Assembly: GCA_014529385.2 (NCBI GenBank)
Contig: CM043969.1
Span: forward strand, 28,908,946-28,972,945
Source: Adiantum capillus-veneris
Lineage: Eukaryota > Streptophyta > Polypodiopsida > Polypodiales > Pteridaceae
DNA length: 64,000 nt
Direction of reading: 5' to 3'
Shown: in pieces, positions 1 through 11,259 of the stretch
How the letters are laid out: each line of letters starts with the position of its first letter
How positions within the stretch are numbered: the stretch's first letter is position 1
The notes under the pieces: generated by a model
Databases searched by the model: none
Seen by the model: the letters and a program-made list of their open reading frames with translations, nothing else
Told to the model about the DNA's origin: nothing
Position numbers and translations under genes: made by a program

Positions 1-434
1 CTCACTTCCATCCCTTCCTAGTTTATATTTATGCCTCACCTAGGACTCATTTGAGTGGTTGATGGTTTTCTTATCCACACCACACCTTATCAAATCTTTA
101 GGCCATGTTCTTGTATTCTACGTGCTTCTTAACATTGAAAATTCTCGATATTGAAAAGTTATCTTTTTGGATGTCCTTTTTGTTTTAAACAAAAGTATCC
201 GGACATTCCCTAAAAAAGATTTACAAGTATATCATCTCCAACGTTTGGCAGTACCATTTTTTCTAGCATTTCCTGAACCCTCTAAGGGCCCTTTGAGATT
301 CAGATTAGTTAGAAGCTATCCAATAGGAAGAGGATGGTGGACACACTTCATACCCTCAAAAAAGTAGGGATACAAGGTAACCTTACACCTCTTACCTAGT
401 GAGAGAGTAAGGGAGGTGGCTAGGGGAAAAGGAT

Positions 435-466
435 GGGGGGGGGGGGGGGGCGGGGGGGGGGGGGGG
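435..466 (+). repeat. poly(G) tract
   Basis: A run of 16 G, one C, then 15 G. It is a homopolymer and could form a G-quadruplex. Its exact length is likely unreliable in a sequence assembly. Confidence 0.9.
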
Positions 467-1715
467 ACCACTTTGACCTTTTTTCCCCCATTTTTTGGCT
501 CGGATTAAAAAATACACTAGAAATTTGAAAATTTTAAAAAAGTTCAAAACTCACATTTTCCCTCCTTAAAAGCCCTCAAACCTATTTTATCGTAAAAAAG
601 CATTTTTTGATCCCCAAAATTAAAAACATGCACTCAAGAATCTAAAAAAGTAAAAATTAAAAAAACATTTAAAACATTAATTTCCACCCTACAAAGTCCC
701 CCCAAACCTATCATATAGCTAGAAAGTGGTTTTTTCTCTCTGCAAACCCTATTTCCAAGCTCTCCATTGTTGCAACAACTACATGCACCCTACAATCACA
801 CAGTCTATTTCTACTATCTTTCTTCCACCTCCATCATAAAACCAAACAAACTTCTCCCCCTTCTTTTTCCTCTGTCCTCCACATATTTTCACACCAAGCT
901 AGCTACTCCCCCTTCTCTCACCTTAGTTGCAACGTGAAATAAGCTCCTCCTCCTACTTTCATTCACTCATACTATATGCAAACCTCTACACCCGAAGGTG
1001 GAAAAAGTATGAGGTCAAAGGACTTGCATACCACAACAATATTAGCTATAAATGGTGAGTGGGCATTGCAAGGATTCACCTCCAACATAAGGATAGAATG
1101 GTAAGGAAATTATTCTTGTATACATTCATAGCTTGAAATTATCTCCATCTTTAAGTTTATCATGCTGAAGACAATCAACCTCTTTCTAGCTTTCAACGCT
1201 TAGGGCTTCACACCTCTATCGTCAAAAGTTTTTGCATGAGGTTGAAATCTTTTATAAATGCTTTTGTATTTTTACCCATTTTGGTGCAATATAAACTTGT
1301 TTTTTAATAAATGGTGTCATGTTGATTGAAAGTATTTAATTTAGATTACTCGAGTTTCATACGGAGTTGAGAAACATTGTTGACCTTTATAGATATTCTG
1401 ATTTTTTGTTATTGATTTCCTCTAAGATGTTTCAAATCTCAAGTCTTAATCATTCCGCCGTGAAGAAATTCAAGCAATATTTTGTTTGCAGGTTAAGATT
1501 AATGGTTATTTTTATTAATGTAAATAATGACCTTTGTCAAAATGGCATTATTTGGGCATGTTGAATATATCCTAATTCATAAGAAACATTTGACAAGTTG
1601 AGAAATTTAAGTTCTTGCATTCCAACATGTTAATGTTTCCATATTAGTATGCCTATGTCAAGCTTGACTTAGAGCAAGGACAGCTTGAGATGGAGGTGTT
1701 GATGTACAGTGGTGA

Positions 1716-1896
1716 TTGATAAGTAAACAATTAACTTATTATTGATTTATATTTCAACATACATATATTGTAAAGCCTTTGAGTTCCCACCGTCTTTCAA
1801 TATTATTGATTAACTTATTATTGATAAGTAAACAATTAACTTATTATTGATTTACGTTTCAATATACATATATTGTAAAGCCTTTGAGCTCCCACC
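1716..1896 (+). repeat. tandem duplication, about 75-bp unit, 105-bp period
   Basis: A segment beginning TGATAAGTAAACAATTAACT and ending near GCTCCCACC (or GTTCCCACC) occurs at about 1716-1794 and again at about 1821-1896, with only a few differences. The copies are in direct orientation and separated by about 26 bp of related AT-rich sequence. No coding content is seen. Confidence 0.75.
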
Positions 1897-2336
1897 AACT
1901 TTTAAGCAGTGTTGACTAACAAAAATAGTTGCCAAGTTTTTGGTATCAAATTTTCTCAAATCTCCCTATTCATTAGCTAGTTTGTTGCTCAAGATGATAC
2001 CAATAGCTACCACCCTTGTGAACTTTTAATTGTGGATTTGACCCCTACTATGTAGCTGATTTGGATAGAAAGTGTAAACAAAAATTATAGATGCATGTAT
2101 TGTCAACATAGAAGATATGTGCCACTGGAGCCTATGTACACAACTAATCAAGAAACCTTTGGTTGGATACTATAGCAATAGGGGCCACATTTGGTTTCAA
2201 ATACGAAAGCAATGGCTTTACCAAAACATTTCCAAGAATAGGGAATGGGCACAAGGGAGTAAAAATTGGCCCCTTGTTTTGCCAATTTTCTAGTGCTGAG
2301 TGTTTAGTGCATAGGATTTGTGAGGCCTTTGAACAA

Positions 2337-2350
2337 TTTTTTTTTTATTT

Positions 2351-2402
<52 letters not shown>
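2337..2402 (+). repeat. poly(T)-poly(G) homopolymer junction
   Basis: A T-rich run of about 24 bases passes directly into 42 consecutive G (2361-2402). It lies about 9 bp upstream of the foldback at 2411. Apparent proteins here with poly-glycine are artefacts of the G run. Confidence 0.9.
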
Positions 2403-2404
<2 letters not shown>

Positions 2405-2410
2405 GTTCCT

Positions 2411-2592
2411 GCTCTCAATACATCAAACACCGCATCTCTATCTCATGGCCAAGCATAAAAAAAAGGGCCGCAAGCCATTCTAAGGTGCTAGGGCCCCTCT
2501 TTTTGAGGGGCCCTAAGACTTTAGAATGGCCTATGGGCCTTTTTTAATGCATATCCATGAGATAGAGATGCTATGTGTGTTGTATTGAGAGC
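2411..2592. repeat. 182-bp foldback (inverted repeat) element
   Basis: The left arm starts GCTCTCAATACA and the right arm ends with its complement TGTATTGAGAGC. Pairing runs inward through the CATCTCTATCTCATGG and CCATGAGATAGAGATG blocks to GGGCCCCTC / GAGGGGCCC around a T5 loop near 2500-2504. The arms are about 88 bp with a few mismatches and small bulges. This is the shape of a MITE-like foldback or a long hairpin RNA precursor. No transposase is nearby and I did not find a convincing target-site duplication. Confidence 0.85.
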
Positions 2593-3130
2593 ATATATAT
2601 GATACATGTTTGAGCACCTACCACTTTGTTTTAAAGTCCTCAATTTTTAAGATGTTTTCAACGGCTTGTAGCTTCCAATTGGCTCTGAGTCTGCCTGGAC
2701 TTGTCTCACATCAATTTGTTCAACTTGTCGTTCTCTTTGACCAATGTGTGACGCTAAAAAAGTCATATCCTACTGAGATTCTTCAAAAATCAACCTGCAA
2801 GTTGGCAATCTCTACAAAAATGATGTAAAATAGATATTTCTTATCTTCTTCTTTAATCCACGAGCTTCACCGAGCATCAAAACCATGAAATTTGTAAATA
2901 GTCAAAGAACCAATCTTTTTCCTTGTTTTAAGGGCTGCATTTCCTACGTACAAAAATTTCTAAAAATCTCGTCTTAACACCTTCAAAAGTGGCTCCCAAA
3001 GAGTGTCCCTGGTAATTTAAAACTGAAGAAAAACTATCAGAATGTACTAAATTGTGTACAAACTTTTAAAACAACCAAAATTTTCATGAATAGCTTACAA
3101 CATGTAGTGCAATCATGGTTCTTGCATCCA
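2593..3130. other. unassigned region
   Basis: No recognisable coding sequence or clear repeat structure. It separates the foldback from the truncated end of a minus-strand Copia element. The 3' LTR expected for that element is not found here. Confidence 0.5.
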
Positions 3131-3748
3131 TTGCATGACATGGTATGCTCATGGTGATCTATCACATAAAAATATGATTGGTGGGGTTGCCCCCATGTTA
3201 GAAAAGGATAGCTTTCTCATGGAAGGTTGTTGTAATGCTATTAGGGATCTCCCAACGTTAGCATAATGGCTCTTGTGTGGTGGGAGACACATGCCAAGGA
3301 TACCAAGACATGAGGGAAGCTCCCCAAGATCCACCATATCAAATGTTGAAGCCAAAAACTTCTTGACTTGTTTAAGCAATCTCAAATTATTAGAAACAAG
3401 GACTGTATTATCCACATAACGAGAAAGGATCACAAAACTACAATTTTGGCATTTTATATATAAGTTGAGGTCTAAAAAGCAAGAGATCAATCAATGGAAG
3501 GTAAAAAAAAGAAAAAGATCAAACTTTGTATACAAGGACCGTGAAGCTTACTTGAGACCGTATAATTCTTTATGAAGTTGAGCAACAAGGTCTTTCTCAC
3601 TTGGATTAACAATCCCTTTTGGTTGTTCCATATAAATTTCTTCATTCAAATCATCATTCAAAAAAGCAGTTCGCACGTCCATTTGGTGAGTCTCTAAATC
3701 AAATTGAAAAGAAAATACCAATAAGACCCCCATACTAGTAATGCAAAC

Positions 3749-3833
3749 TGTTAGGAAATAAGACATAGCTAAATAGATATTTGAGTAGATTACTTAATGG
3801 AGAGAGATAGATTTCACACACAAAAGATTATAG

Positions 3834-3868
<35 letters not shown>

Positions 3869-4553
3869 CACGATATACGTGGTTCACCCAATGTGGGCTA
3901 CGTCCACGAGAAAGCAAGCACTCAATGGCTTTAGTACTTCAAAACAAGAAGTAGTTTACAAAGGGATTATATCCTTAATGGAGCTCCCGCCTTGCTTCAC
4001 TCTCACCACCTCACACTCACCTTGTTGCATCAACTTCACACTATGAAATGTGTGTAGAAATGGCCTCCTTTTATAGGCCAAAAGGGCTGCCCTCTCTCAT
4101 GAGAGGCAGCTATGTGTAGCCGCCCTTGTGTAGATAAGTCCAAATCGGACCCTTCAATCCGCCCATGTGTGGCCGTCCTTGAGAAGACAAGTTCGCTTTT
4201 GAATTCGGCCACCGGCCATTGAATTTGGCCACCGGCCATTGACTTCCGACCACCGGCCATTCACTACCGGCCACCGGCCAACCGATCGGTTGTTTTTCGA
4301 CCACTTTCTGGCCGCCATTCAGGCGATAATATTCAGGCGAAAAGGAATATTCCGATGAGAAAAAAAAAGTCTCAGGGGCTTCCGCCCCTGAGGCCCCTAA
4401 AGTTGCCCCTGATTTTTGGCCGTGAAAATGTTGGTTTTCAGCGAGTGATTTTCCTTCACGCTGCTCGATGGCTTCTCCTCATAATGGGGGCCTTACAAAT
4501 GTGCGCTTTTACCACAGAAAATTACAAGGGTAAATCAGGCTCCATACTTAACA
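3749..4553. mobile_element. solo LTR with perfect 5-bp target duplication
   Basis: The segment begins TGTTAGG and ends TTAACA, the TG...CA form of LTR ends, and is flanked on both sides by CAAAC (3744-3748 and 4554-4558). It has no coding region. Removing it plus one CAAAC joins the two halves of the Copia reverse transcriptase. It contains a GA microsatellite (about 3836-3864) and a short-period tandem array near 4204-4290. A short segment (ATACGTGGTTC, then TACGTCCACGAG) looks like motifs I recall from other plant LTRs, but I cannot verify that here. The strand of the parent element is not determined. Confidence 0.9.
4204..4290 (+). repeat. short tandem array inside the solo LTR
   Basis: About four imperfect units built on GGCCACCGGCCATTGA with a period near 20-21 bp, GC-rich compared with the surrounding DNA. 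It is inside the LTR, so it may be a promoter or enhancer array of that family. Confidence 0.75.
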
Positions 4554-4980
4554 CAAACAAATGGTAAAAATATCTCTTGATAATCAATGCCAGCAACTTG
4601 AGAATAATCTTTGGCAACTAATGGTGCCTTGAATTTATCAAAAGATTCATTGTTTTGACTTTTATCCTATACACCCATTTACACTTAATGGTTGTATGGC
4701 CAAGAGGCAATTTGGTCAGTATCCATGTATCATTAGAGATAAGAGAATCGTACTCCGCTTCCATAGCCTCTTGCTAGTGATCCTTTTATGGAGAAGAGAT
4801 ATCTTCACTATAGGTGACAGGATCTTCAGAAGTAGAAAGAGCGTTATCAATGATATCTTCATCATAAATATGATAGGAATCGTACTCAAAATCAATAGAC
4901 AAATCAACAAAAATATCAATATCATCGTTGGTAACATTCAGAATTGATGGTTATGAAGTGGAAAGCTACTCTTTAAGAAA

Positions 4981-5985
4981 AGTTTCATCATCATAAAAGA
5001 ATGGAAAATCCTCATTAGCAACATCCATGGACCTTGTACCTCCCATCATCTATTCATTGAAAGTAGCATCACGATTCACGACGATTACTTTTTTAGAGGA
5101 AGGAACATAGAATTTGTAGCCTTTGGAATAATATCCAATAAAAATAACTTTAAAACCAAGAGCGTCAAGCTTTGTTCATGTTTCTTTGGGAACACAAATA
5201 TAAGCAATACATCCAAAGGTTTAAAAATCAAATACAGAAAAGATTTTACATGTCCATGCTGTGATGGCTATCTTACCAGAAAGAGAAATAGTAGGAAGAT
5301 GATTCTAAATAAATATTTTTGTCAAGACAGCTTCAGCTTAGAAAATACAAGATAACATAGAATGAATCAACATATATCTTACAACATTAAGAATAGTGCA
5401 ATTCTTTTGTTCAACAACACCATTCTGTTGAGGCAAATATGGAACAATATGTTCATTGATGAATATCTTGTTCAATACAATAACTCAAAAACTCACGAGA
5501 AATATATTCTCCACCATTATCACTACAAAGTTTCTTGAGACGATAATTAGTTTGAAGTTATGTAGCCTTCTACAATCTTTTGAAAATAGATAACGCCTTA
5601 TATTTTTGTCTAAGCATGAAAACAGTTGTATACTATGAGTAATTATCAATAAACATAATGAAATAATGATGTGATGATCTCGATGAAGGCAAAGGTCCAT
5701 AAATAATAGTGTGAAGAAGATCTCAAAGATCATGAGATTGAGTTGCATTTGAGAGAGAAAAGAGTTCATGGTTCTGTTTTCCAAGAGCACAAAACTCACA
5801 AATTTCCATATGAGGACGAGTTTTAAGATCCACACCATGTACACTGTCATGACAATGAAGGTCGAAGCATGAACAAAGCGGTGATGCCATACCTTGCAAT
5901 CATGATCACCTGGAGCAATGAAAGCATTTTCTATAGCATCATTTAGAGAGAGTCCAAAAAAATCTCCATTGCAAGAAGCAATCAC
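4981..5985 (-). pseudogene. Copia integrase remnant with GAG-pre-integrase domain
   Basis: On the minus strand near 5900 the frame reads KVWHHRFVHAS, a decayed form of the Copia GAG-pre-integrase motif (WHxRxGH). Further along, a shifted frame gives a GGEYIS-like core (seen as VENIFLV) and, near 5130-5080, IGYYSKGYKFYVPSSKK, the typical end of the Copia integrase region. Frameshifts and stops occur throughout, so no functional enzyme is encoded. Confidence 0.8.
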
Positions 5986-6076
5986 AATAGTCTATCCATC
6001 TTTCTTGATGCAGCATTTCGTATAACCAAAGCCCACAAACAGACCAAGGTCAACAAGTCTTGGGACTGAGAGAAGA

Positions 6077-6532
6077 TTACATTGAAGATCCGGAACATGT
6101 ATAACCTCTCACAAGACTCGAGTTGAAGAAGACTAAATCTCCAATACCCTTTACTTGACAAGCCGTATCATCAACAAGATAAACAACATGCTTAACATGT
6201 AGAGAATGATAGTTGTATAGCCACTTAGATTGATAAGCTGTATTTTCTATAGCACAAAAAATTGATAATGAAAAACAAACCATCATGTACATAAAGTATT
6301 TTGTTTGGAGGAACCAAACATAAAACATAGCATGTTTTTGGTACAATATTATCATGATGGTCAACAATATATACTCTATTTTTATCCGCATCAAATCGGT
6401 GCTTAAAGCACATGTAAGAGGGATGATCAAATTGTCCATAATAATCACAACAAGAAGAAGAATCTCTAAATAAACATGGTTGTTTTGTGGTAATGTTGTG
6501 ATGTTTGTCGTATTGACATGCTCAACAATCAT
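6077..6532 (-). pseudogene. Copia zinc-finger and protease region remnant
   Basis: The frame on the minus strand includes a decayed CCHC-like segment (YYGQFDHPSYMCFKH) followed by about 110 residues and then WLYNYHSLHVKHVVYLVDDT and KGIGDLVFFNSS, which match the region after the catalytic aspartate of Copia retropepsins. The catalytic DSG/DTG triad itself is not clearly readable. One or more frameshifts separate the blocks. Confidence 0.65.
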
Positions 6533-6854
6533 CTTTAGTATGACAATTTCTGTTGTAGTAAGAACATTGCTTGCTAGGAAACTTGAGACAAAAAACTACG
6601 ATTGCAATGACCACCTCTACGGCTTGTTTGTTGAAATGGACGCCTTCAAATATTAAAAGCTCGTTCAAACTATTATGACATAGACTCCTTTTGTGACCAA
6701 CATTACATCGTTCTTAACATTGAGAGTATTCAATTGAAGATATGTTGTTTGATCAAAGTCGAAACCATCCTTCTTAAAAAGACTTATAACAATGTTTTTA
6801 TAAGAAGAATCTTTTAGCGTATCAAGAAGAAGTGTAATTAGTTGCTTCTATGGA

Positions 6855-7356
6855 ACAAGATCACCTCGCAACAACAAGTTGATTAATAACAAATTTGAAA
6901 GACTCAATATGTCCCATCATAGTAGTACCAATTTTATATTGTAACTTGGTAAGCCAATCTCTCAAATAAAGTATTTGTGCAATAGACTTCTTTTGAAAGT
7001 TTGCTATACCATACTTCCATACGTTGTGGGAAGTAGACATTCTATATGCATTAAGCAAAAGAGAATCACTAAGAGCAAAAAGAATATATTGATGACTCGT
7101 GAGCTGCTTTAACACCCCACTACTAATCTATATGCCACTCTTCAAAAATAGGTCCTTTAGTGATAAGAAAATTTCTATGATTCAGATTAACATGCTGGGA
7201 TAGACATACATACTTTCCAAGAACAACATGCAAGAGTTCATTGCCTTTAAGAATTAACGTCATCTTTGCTTTCCAACCAAGAAACCCTTGGCCTTTAAAA
7301 GGAGGAAAAGAACATTGGCCAGAGGAAAAACCATTGACGAGAATAGTCATAGCCAT
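6855..7356 (-). pseudogene. Copia gag remnant
   Basis: The likely start is the ATG at 7356-7354 (minus strand). The product begins MAMTILVNGF and continues with FKGQGFLGWKAKMTLILKG, the usual N-terminal block of plant Copia gag (in which the element body is 'FDGxNFxxW'). A second block read after a shift contains HNVWKYGIANFQKKS and QILYLRDWLTKLQY, which match the middle of the gag (UBN2-type) domain. Stops and frameshifts break it near 7115-7125. Confidence 0.75.
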
Positions 7357-8167
7357 ATCTAGTTGCGAGAAGACGTATAAGATAAGATCACAAAATTTGC
7401 ACACCATATACGATGAAGACCGCAAGAGACGAGAGACTTCAATTGAGGATAGAGAAAAGTATTGTGATCGTACTTTGCCAAAAATGAGCAAAAAAGTATG
7501 CTCAACAAAAGCTCAAAGAGGACGAGACACAACATATAAAAGGACACATAAAAGTAGATGTAAAAAATAAAAGGATCCTCAAAATAAAGATACGTGAGAC
7601 TCAAGATTGGTAATCTCACTATACAATGTAAAATGCTAGTTTTTTAAGAAAAGATTAATGCTAAAAATAGAAAAACAATAGCGGACACTTCATGAAGACA
7701 AAACTTGCATCAAATTCAATCGTGCTTAAAACAACATACCTTACAGCTACGAACTCCGTTTTTAGCAAATCTAGACACAAATCACAGAGTGCAAGCTTAC
7801 GAATAATTTTTGACTAAAGTGCAATCGTTGCTTTGCCAACAAGAGTGTGTCTCTAATGCGCTATCCGTTTTTTCAAATTTTGAGCAAAAGATCCTAAAAA
7901 ATTGATCCAAAGTTGAGGATGTCAAAACACAAATCGATAAGTAAATGTAATCATAAGTTAATCACATCAATTAGTAACAAACACCACTCAAAATACTAAT
8001 TATATTCCTCTCAAAACAAACAATTACTACGAACAAGAATCTCTCATGAAAATAAAATTTGTAGTAATTGCGAATGTTGCAAATGAGCCATAGCATACTC
8101 TATCCCTTCCCCATGAGCTGCATCACTACGTGGTCATTATCGCTCTAATACCATATTGATGGATTAT

Positions 8168-8249
<82 letters not shown>

Positions 8250-8301
8250 AAAGAATACTCTATCCCTTCCCCATGAGCTGCATCACTACGTGGTCATTAT
8301 C
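7357..8301 (-). other. leader region of Copia element D
   Basis: Between the presumed gag start and the primer-binding site lies about 0.9 kb without coding resemblance. The part nearest the LTR (8095-8301) was partly duplicated (see the 160-bp duplication). Confidence 0.5.
8169..8247 (+). repeat. (AG)n microsatellite
   Basis: About 39 uninterrupted AG units, in the first copy of the 160-bp duplication. Confidence 0.95.
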
Positions 8302-8313
8302 GCTCTGATACCA
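8302..8313 (-). other. primer-binding site, tRNA-iMet type
   Basis: On the minus strand it reads TGGTATCAGAGC, the exact sequence used by many plant Copia elements and complementary to the 3' end of initiator-Met tRNA. It is 3 nt from the LTR end at 8317, which fixes the strand and the LTR boundary of element D. Confidence 0.9.
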
Positions 8314-8316
8314 TAT

Positions 8317-8327
8317 TGATGGATTAT

Positions 8328-8418
<91 letters not shown>

Positions 8419-8666
8419 GAGAGACACACCAAGTACACTCCCAAAGATTGATTCATAATGAGGATTACATATATATAGGGGAAACCAAGTTAGATCAAGT
8501 GAGCCATATATAGCTTCAAGAAGATGGAGTTGAGGCCCCCCATAGCGAAGCTACTTGGTGATAAAGCCATTGATATGAGCCCTTGCAAAGCATACTAGGG
8601 GCTACTAGCTTTTGATTGTTGTCTTGCACATGGCTAGATCATGGCACCTAAAAATTCATGCTAACA
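8317..8666 (-). repeat. 5' LTR of Copia element D
   Basis: On the minus strand the segment begins TGTTAGCATG (8666) and ends AATCCATCA next to the primer-binding site. Length is about 350 bp, with 45 AG units (8329-8417) near the primer side. The boundary at 8666 is inferred from the TG...CA rule because the partner LTR is missing. Confidence 0.7.
8329..8417 (+). repeat. (AG)n microsatellite in LTR
   Basis: About 44 uninterrupted AG units in the LTR, directly after the TGATGGATT edge. Confidence 0.95.
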
Positions 8667-8824
8667 CCATCGTCACTAGTCATGTGATCGTGGCTAGGCA
8701 GCACTAATAGGCTGCATTAGGCAAGAGGGAGTCACCGGACAAGCAAGGGCCAAGAAAGAGCTACCGATCAAGTCGATGTTTGACATGCCAAAGAAACATT
8801 GTCGTAGTAGAGCTAGGGGAGAAC

Positions 8825-9020
8825 TGTTGGGAGCACAACCTATGGGGGATGATGGTGAAGCGAACGAGCAGCCATGGTGAACGTGTAGGCAGAAGAACGA
8901 GCGAGAGAGGAGGGAGAGAGATTCGACAAGCTTGCAAAAACAAAACGATATTGCTTATATTTAAGAGCTCGAATTCATCTGCATGCTCTAGGAGATGTTC
9001 CCATGGGCAAGGAGATGCTC
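8825..9020 (-). repeat. LTR fragment (copy A)
   Basis: Starts TGTTGGGAGCA and matches the segment starting at 10250 over roughly 190 bp (GCAGAAGAACGAGCGAGAGA shared), after which similarity stops. It is probably a truncated 3' LTR whose partner is the copy at 10250-10974. Boundary at the right end is approximate. Confidence 0.55.
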
Positions 9021-10235
9021 TAGGAAAACCGTGAGTTTTAGGTTCTCTCACAACCAAGGATTTTGGTGGATCCATAACCTGGTGATATGATAGTAAACCC
9101 CCCCTTGAATAGATAGGGTGTAGATTAAAAACTTAGCTACCAAAATGGGAGTTTTTGGTTCACTGCTAAACCTTGGGTTTAAGGTGTACCCAATAACCTC
9201 ACAAGAAGCGGGACAAAAATGGGTTGAGAACAAATATGTTTGGGAGGTCTTACCACTTATATATGTGTGGTAGTGTCTAACCCGTACAAGTTTTTATCAT
9301 GGCATGACTGACAAAAGATAAAGTGAAAGAGGCTTTGATTGAAAAAGATAATTTTGTTGACAAAAAACTTCTATGACACTTAACATGGAAAAAACAATTT
9401 TGGACTTTGTATATGTTGTTGTAGCAAGTGTTTTGAGCAAACCGTTGAATGAGCTTTCCTTTCCTTCTGCATGGGGTTTGAATTTGAAATTGTATACCAC
9501 GTTGTTGAAGCAAATATTCATGTATTATAGCCGGTGCTTCACTGTGGACTTTGTCCAATTCACAAGAAAAACCACTAAATTGACATATATGGCATATATA
9601 TCCAAGAGAAGAAAAAGAAAGCTTTGTGAACTCTATGGTGATGTACCTAGTCTTTGGCAAATAATAGTAGCATCAAGAGAATCTAAGTATTGCACAAATC
9701 CAAAAACCTCGTAGCTTCCAAATGCGGTAGTATCACGGTGGATATACATCGCAAACTCACTAAAAACTGTAAAAAAAATAATCCTAAAACCTTCAAATAT
9801 GCTCCCTTTGGAGATGTTACGCACTAAAACTACAGTGTGTGCTCCAAATCGACCACAAGGAGGACTCCTCCCTAGTATTATGAGAGGCTAAACAAGACTG
9901 TAGTAAGCAAGGCATTTCAAGATGTTGCAGTTGTAGGGGAGCATGTTCACAGGCCCGCAGGCAGTGTTTCAGGATGCCTAAAAGAAAAACGCCAATGGAA
10001 AACACACCTGTAGGCGCGTTTTAAAAATGCTATGTGTGCCAAGAATAGTAGCCTGTCCACGTAGGATCCGCCTCTGAGCATCTTGATATGCCCGCCTGGG
10101 CTCCGCCACACAGTGGCTTTTTGAGATGTTGTTGATGCTTCCCAGCTGCAGCACCTACCAAACGCGAGCGTCTTCTGCAACATTTTGAAACGCCTTTCCA
10201 GGCTTGACTTGCCTTGCCAACACCAAGAGCACCAA
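9021..10235 (-). other. internal region between LTR copies A and B, no recognised genes
   Basis: About 1.2 kb lies between the two related LTR copies. Reading frames of up to 127 codons exist on both strands but none resembles gag, protease, integrase or reverse transcriptase. If A and B belong to one element it would be non-autonomous. The stretch 9940-10200 is richer in GC than the rest. Confidence 0.4.
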
Positions 10236-10247
10236 GGTCTAATACCA
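10236..10247 (-). other. primer-binding site, iMet type variant
   Basis: Minus strand TGGTATTAGACC, two mismatches from the canonical iMet site, separated by two bases (GG) from the LTR start TGTTGGG at 10250. The same two-base spacing is seen at the LTRs at 16142 and 51025. Confidence 0.6.
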
Positions 10248-10249
10248 GG

Positions 10250-10974
10250 TGTTGGGAGCATAGCCTATGGGGGATGATGGCAAAGTGGATGAGCAGCCAT
10301 GGTGAAGGTGCAGGCAGAAGAACGAGCGAGAGAGGAGGGAGAGATATTCAACAAGCTTGCAAAAAACTACCGATATTGATTGTATTTAAAATCCTTGTTA
10401 CATATAAAGCCTCATAGCCATGCAAACTAAAAAAGAGCTTGAGTTCATCTGCATGCTCTAAGACATGTTCCCACGGGCTTGGAAACCCAACAAGAACTGC
10501 CACGGTGACAAGAGTTGCAAGCGCGGAATGGCCGTGAGCCGACAAAGAAGTAGCAGGCACCATTGCATCATTGATCGCAACATTGCCCCCACCTTGCCAC
10601 CTAAAGAGGCTAAGGCCAAGAACACTTGGTGGATACACGTATCTTTGCCGATGATACTACAGTTAGACTACAATGACTTGATCTACCTACCAGAGTGATG
10701 ACCTTTATCCATCCAAGTCACTCACTAGCGGTTCACACTAGACCATTGTACTAGTTTTACTTTATGTTCTACTTTCTCTTTTATGCATTGTAGACTTCTT
10801 ATCTTGAGTTAGTGAAGAAGAAAGCAAAGCATGTTGTTGTGTTTGAGAAGCTTGGAGTAGCAACTAGGTGCAGTAGAAGAAGCGATCTTGAGATTCCAAG
10901 GAGCCATCACTGAAACCAATCTTCAATTGAGGTGCTTCTTTTTGGTGATTGTGTGTCTCAAGTTTGTGCTAACA
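10250..10974 (-). repeat. LTR (copy B), about 725 bp
   Basis: Begins TGTTGGGAGC next to a primer-binding site and ends CTAACA, giving the TG...CA form. It shares its first 190 bp with 8825-9020. Its second half resembles the LTR at 16142-16846: both have a CTACAG-TTAGACTACA type block followed by GTTCACACT and a GAAGAAGAAAGC-like purine run. The far boundary is inferred. Confidence 0.5.
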
Positions 10975-11259
10975 CTGTGCATTCAAATTTCCATTGCGAG
11001 TATATTTCGACCCCTACAAATGCTAACTTTTAAGATTCTACTAACCTAGCCTTTGGCTGTAGAAAAAAGTTCTATTTTGGTTATAGTGTTCAAAGATATT
11101 ATTTTTAACTATAGAATAGAAGCTTGCATAAGAGGAAATGATATAGATAGTAGTGGCATAGACATAAGATTGTATAGGAAAAAGTGATGTATAACAGCTA
11201 TATAGATAATATAGAGATAACTAGAGAGAACAAATCATCAGATGGACAACCCTCCGGGA
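10975..11259. other. unassigned region
   Basis: AT-rich sequence without recognisable genes or repeats. Confidence 0.5.

Larger units (their letters stand above)
1..2340. other. AT-rich non-coding region
   Basis: No reading frame longer than about 75 codons resembles a known protein. The stretch is AT-rich, with a homopolymer tract near 435-466 and a tandem duplication near 1716-1896, listed separately. The stretch at 780-960 is rich in short C and T runs but has no clear promoter or gene next to it. I see no RNA gene. Confidence 0.6.
3149..4980 (-). pseudogene. Copia reverse transcriptase remnant, split by a solo LTR
   Basis: The upstream part (about 4559-4980 on the minus strand) carries a degenerate version of the start of Copia RT: words like LPLGHTTIKCKWVYRIKVK and LVAKDYSQ can be read across shifts. 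The downstream part (3748-3149) carries QFDLETHQMDVRTAFLN, then IYMEQPKG, and further on a YVDN motif in place of the usual YVDD. The two halves are interrupted exactly by the solo LTR at 3749-4553. Several frameshifts and stops are present. RNase H that should follow is absent. Confidence 0.85.
8095..8417 (+). repeat. 160-bp tandem duplication of PBS plus (GA)n
   Basis: The block starting ATACTCTATCCCTTCCCC occurs at 8095 and again at 8255, exactly 160 bp apart. Each copy contains a primer-binding-site sequence (8142-8153 with one mismatch; 8302-8313 exact) followed by TGATGGATTATT and a long GA run. The event duplicated the LTR edge, primer site and part of the leader, most likely by slippage or unequal exchange in the GA runs. 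Confidence 0.9.
3131..8666 (-). mobile_element. Ty1/Copia retrotransposon, degenerate, 3' truncated (element D)
   Basis: Reading on the minus strand, the order is LTR (8666-8317), iMet-type primer-binding site (8313-8302), leader, gag, zinc-finger and protease region, integrase, then reverse transcriptase. That order (integrase before reverse transcriptase) defines Copia. All coding parts carry many stops and frameshifts, so it is an old copy. RNase H and the 3' LTR are missing: recognisable sequence stops near 3131. A solo LTR of another family sits inside the reverse transcriptase. Confidence 0.85.

Noticed and set aside
2163-2547. Poly-glycine proteins (106 and 75 codons)
   Set aside because: Produced by reading through the 42-G tract.
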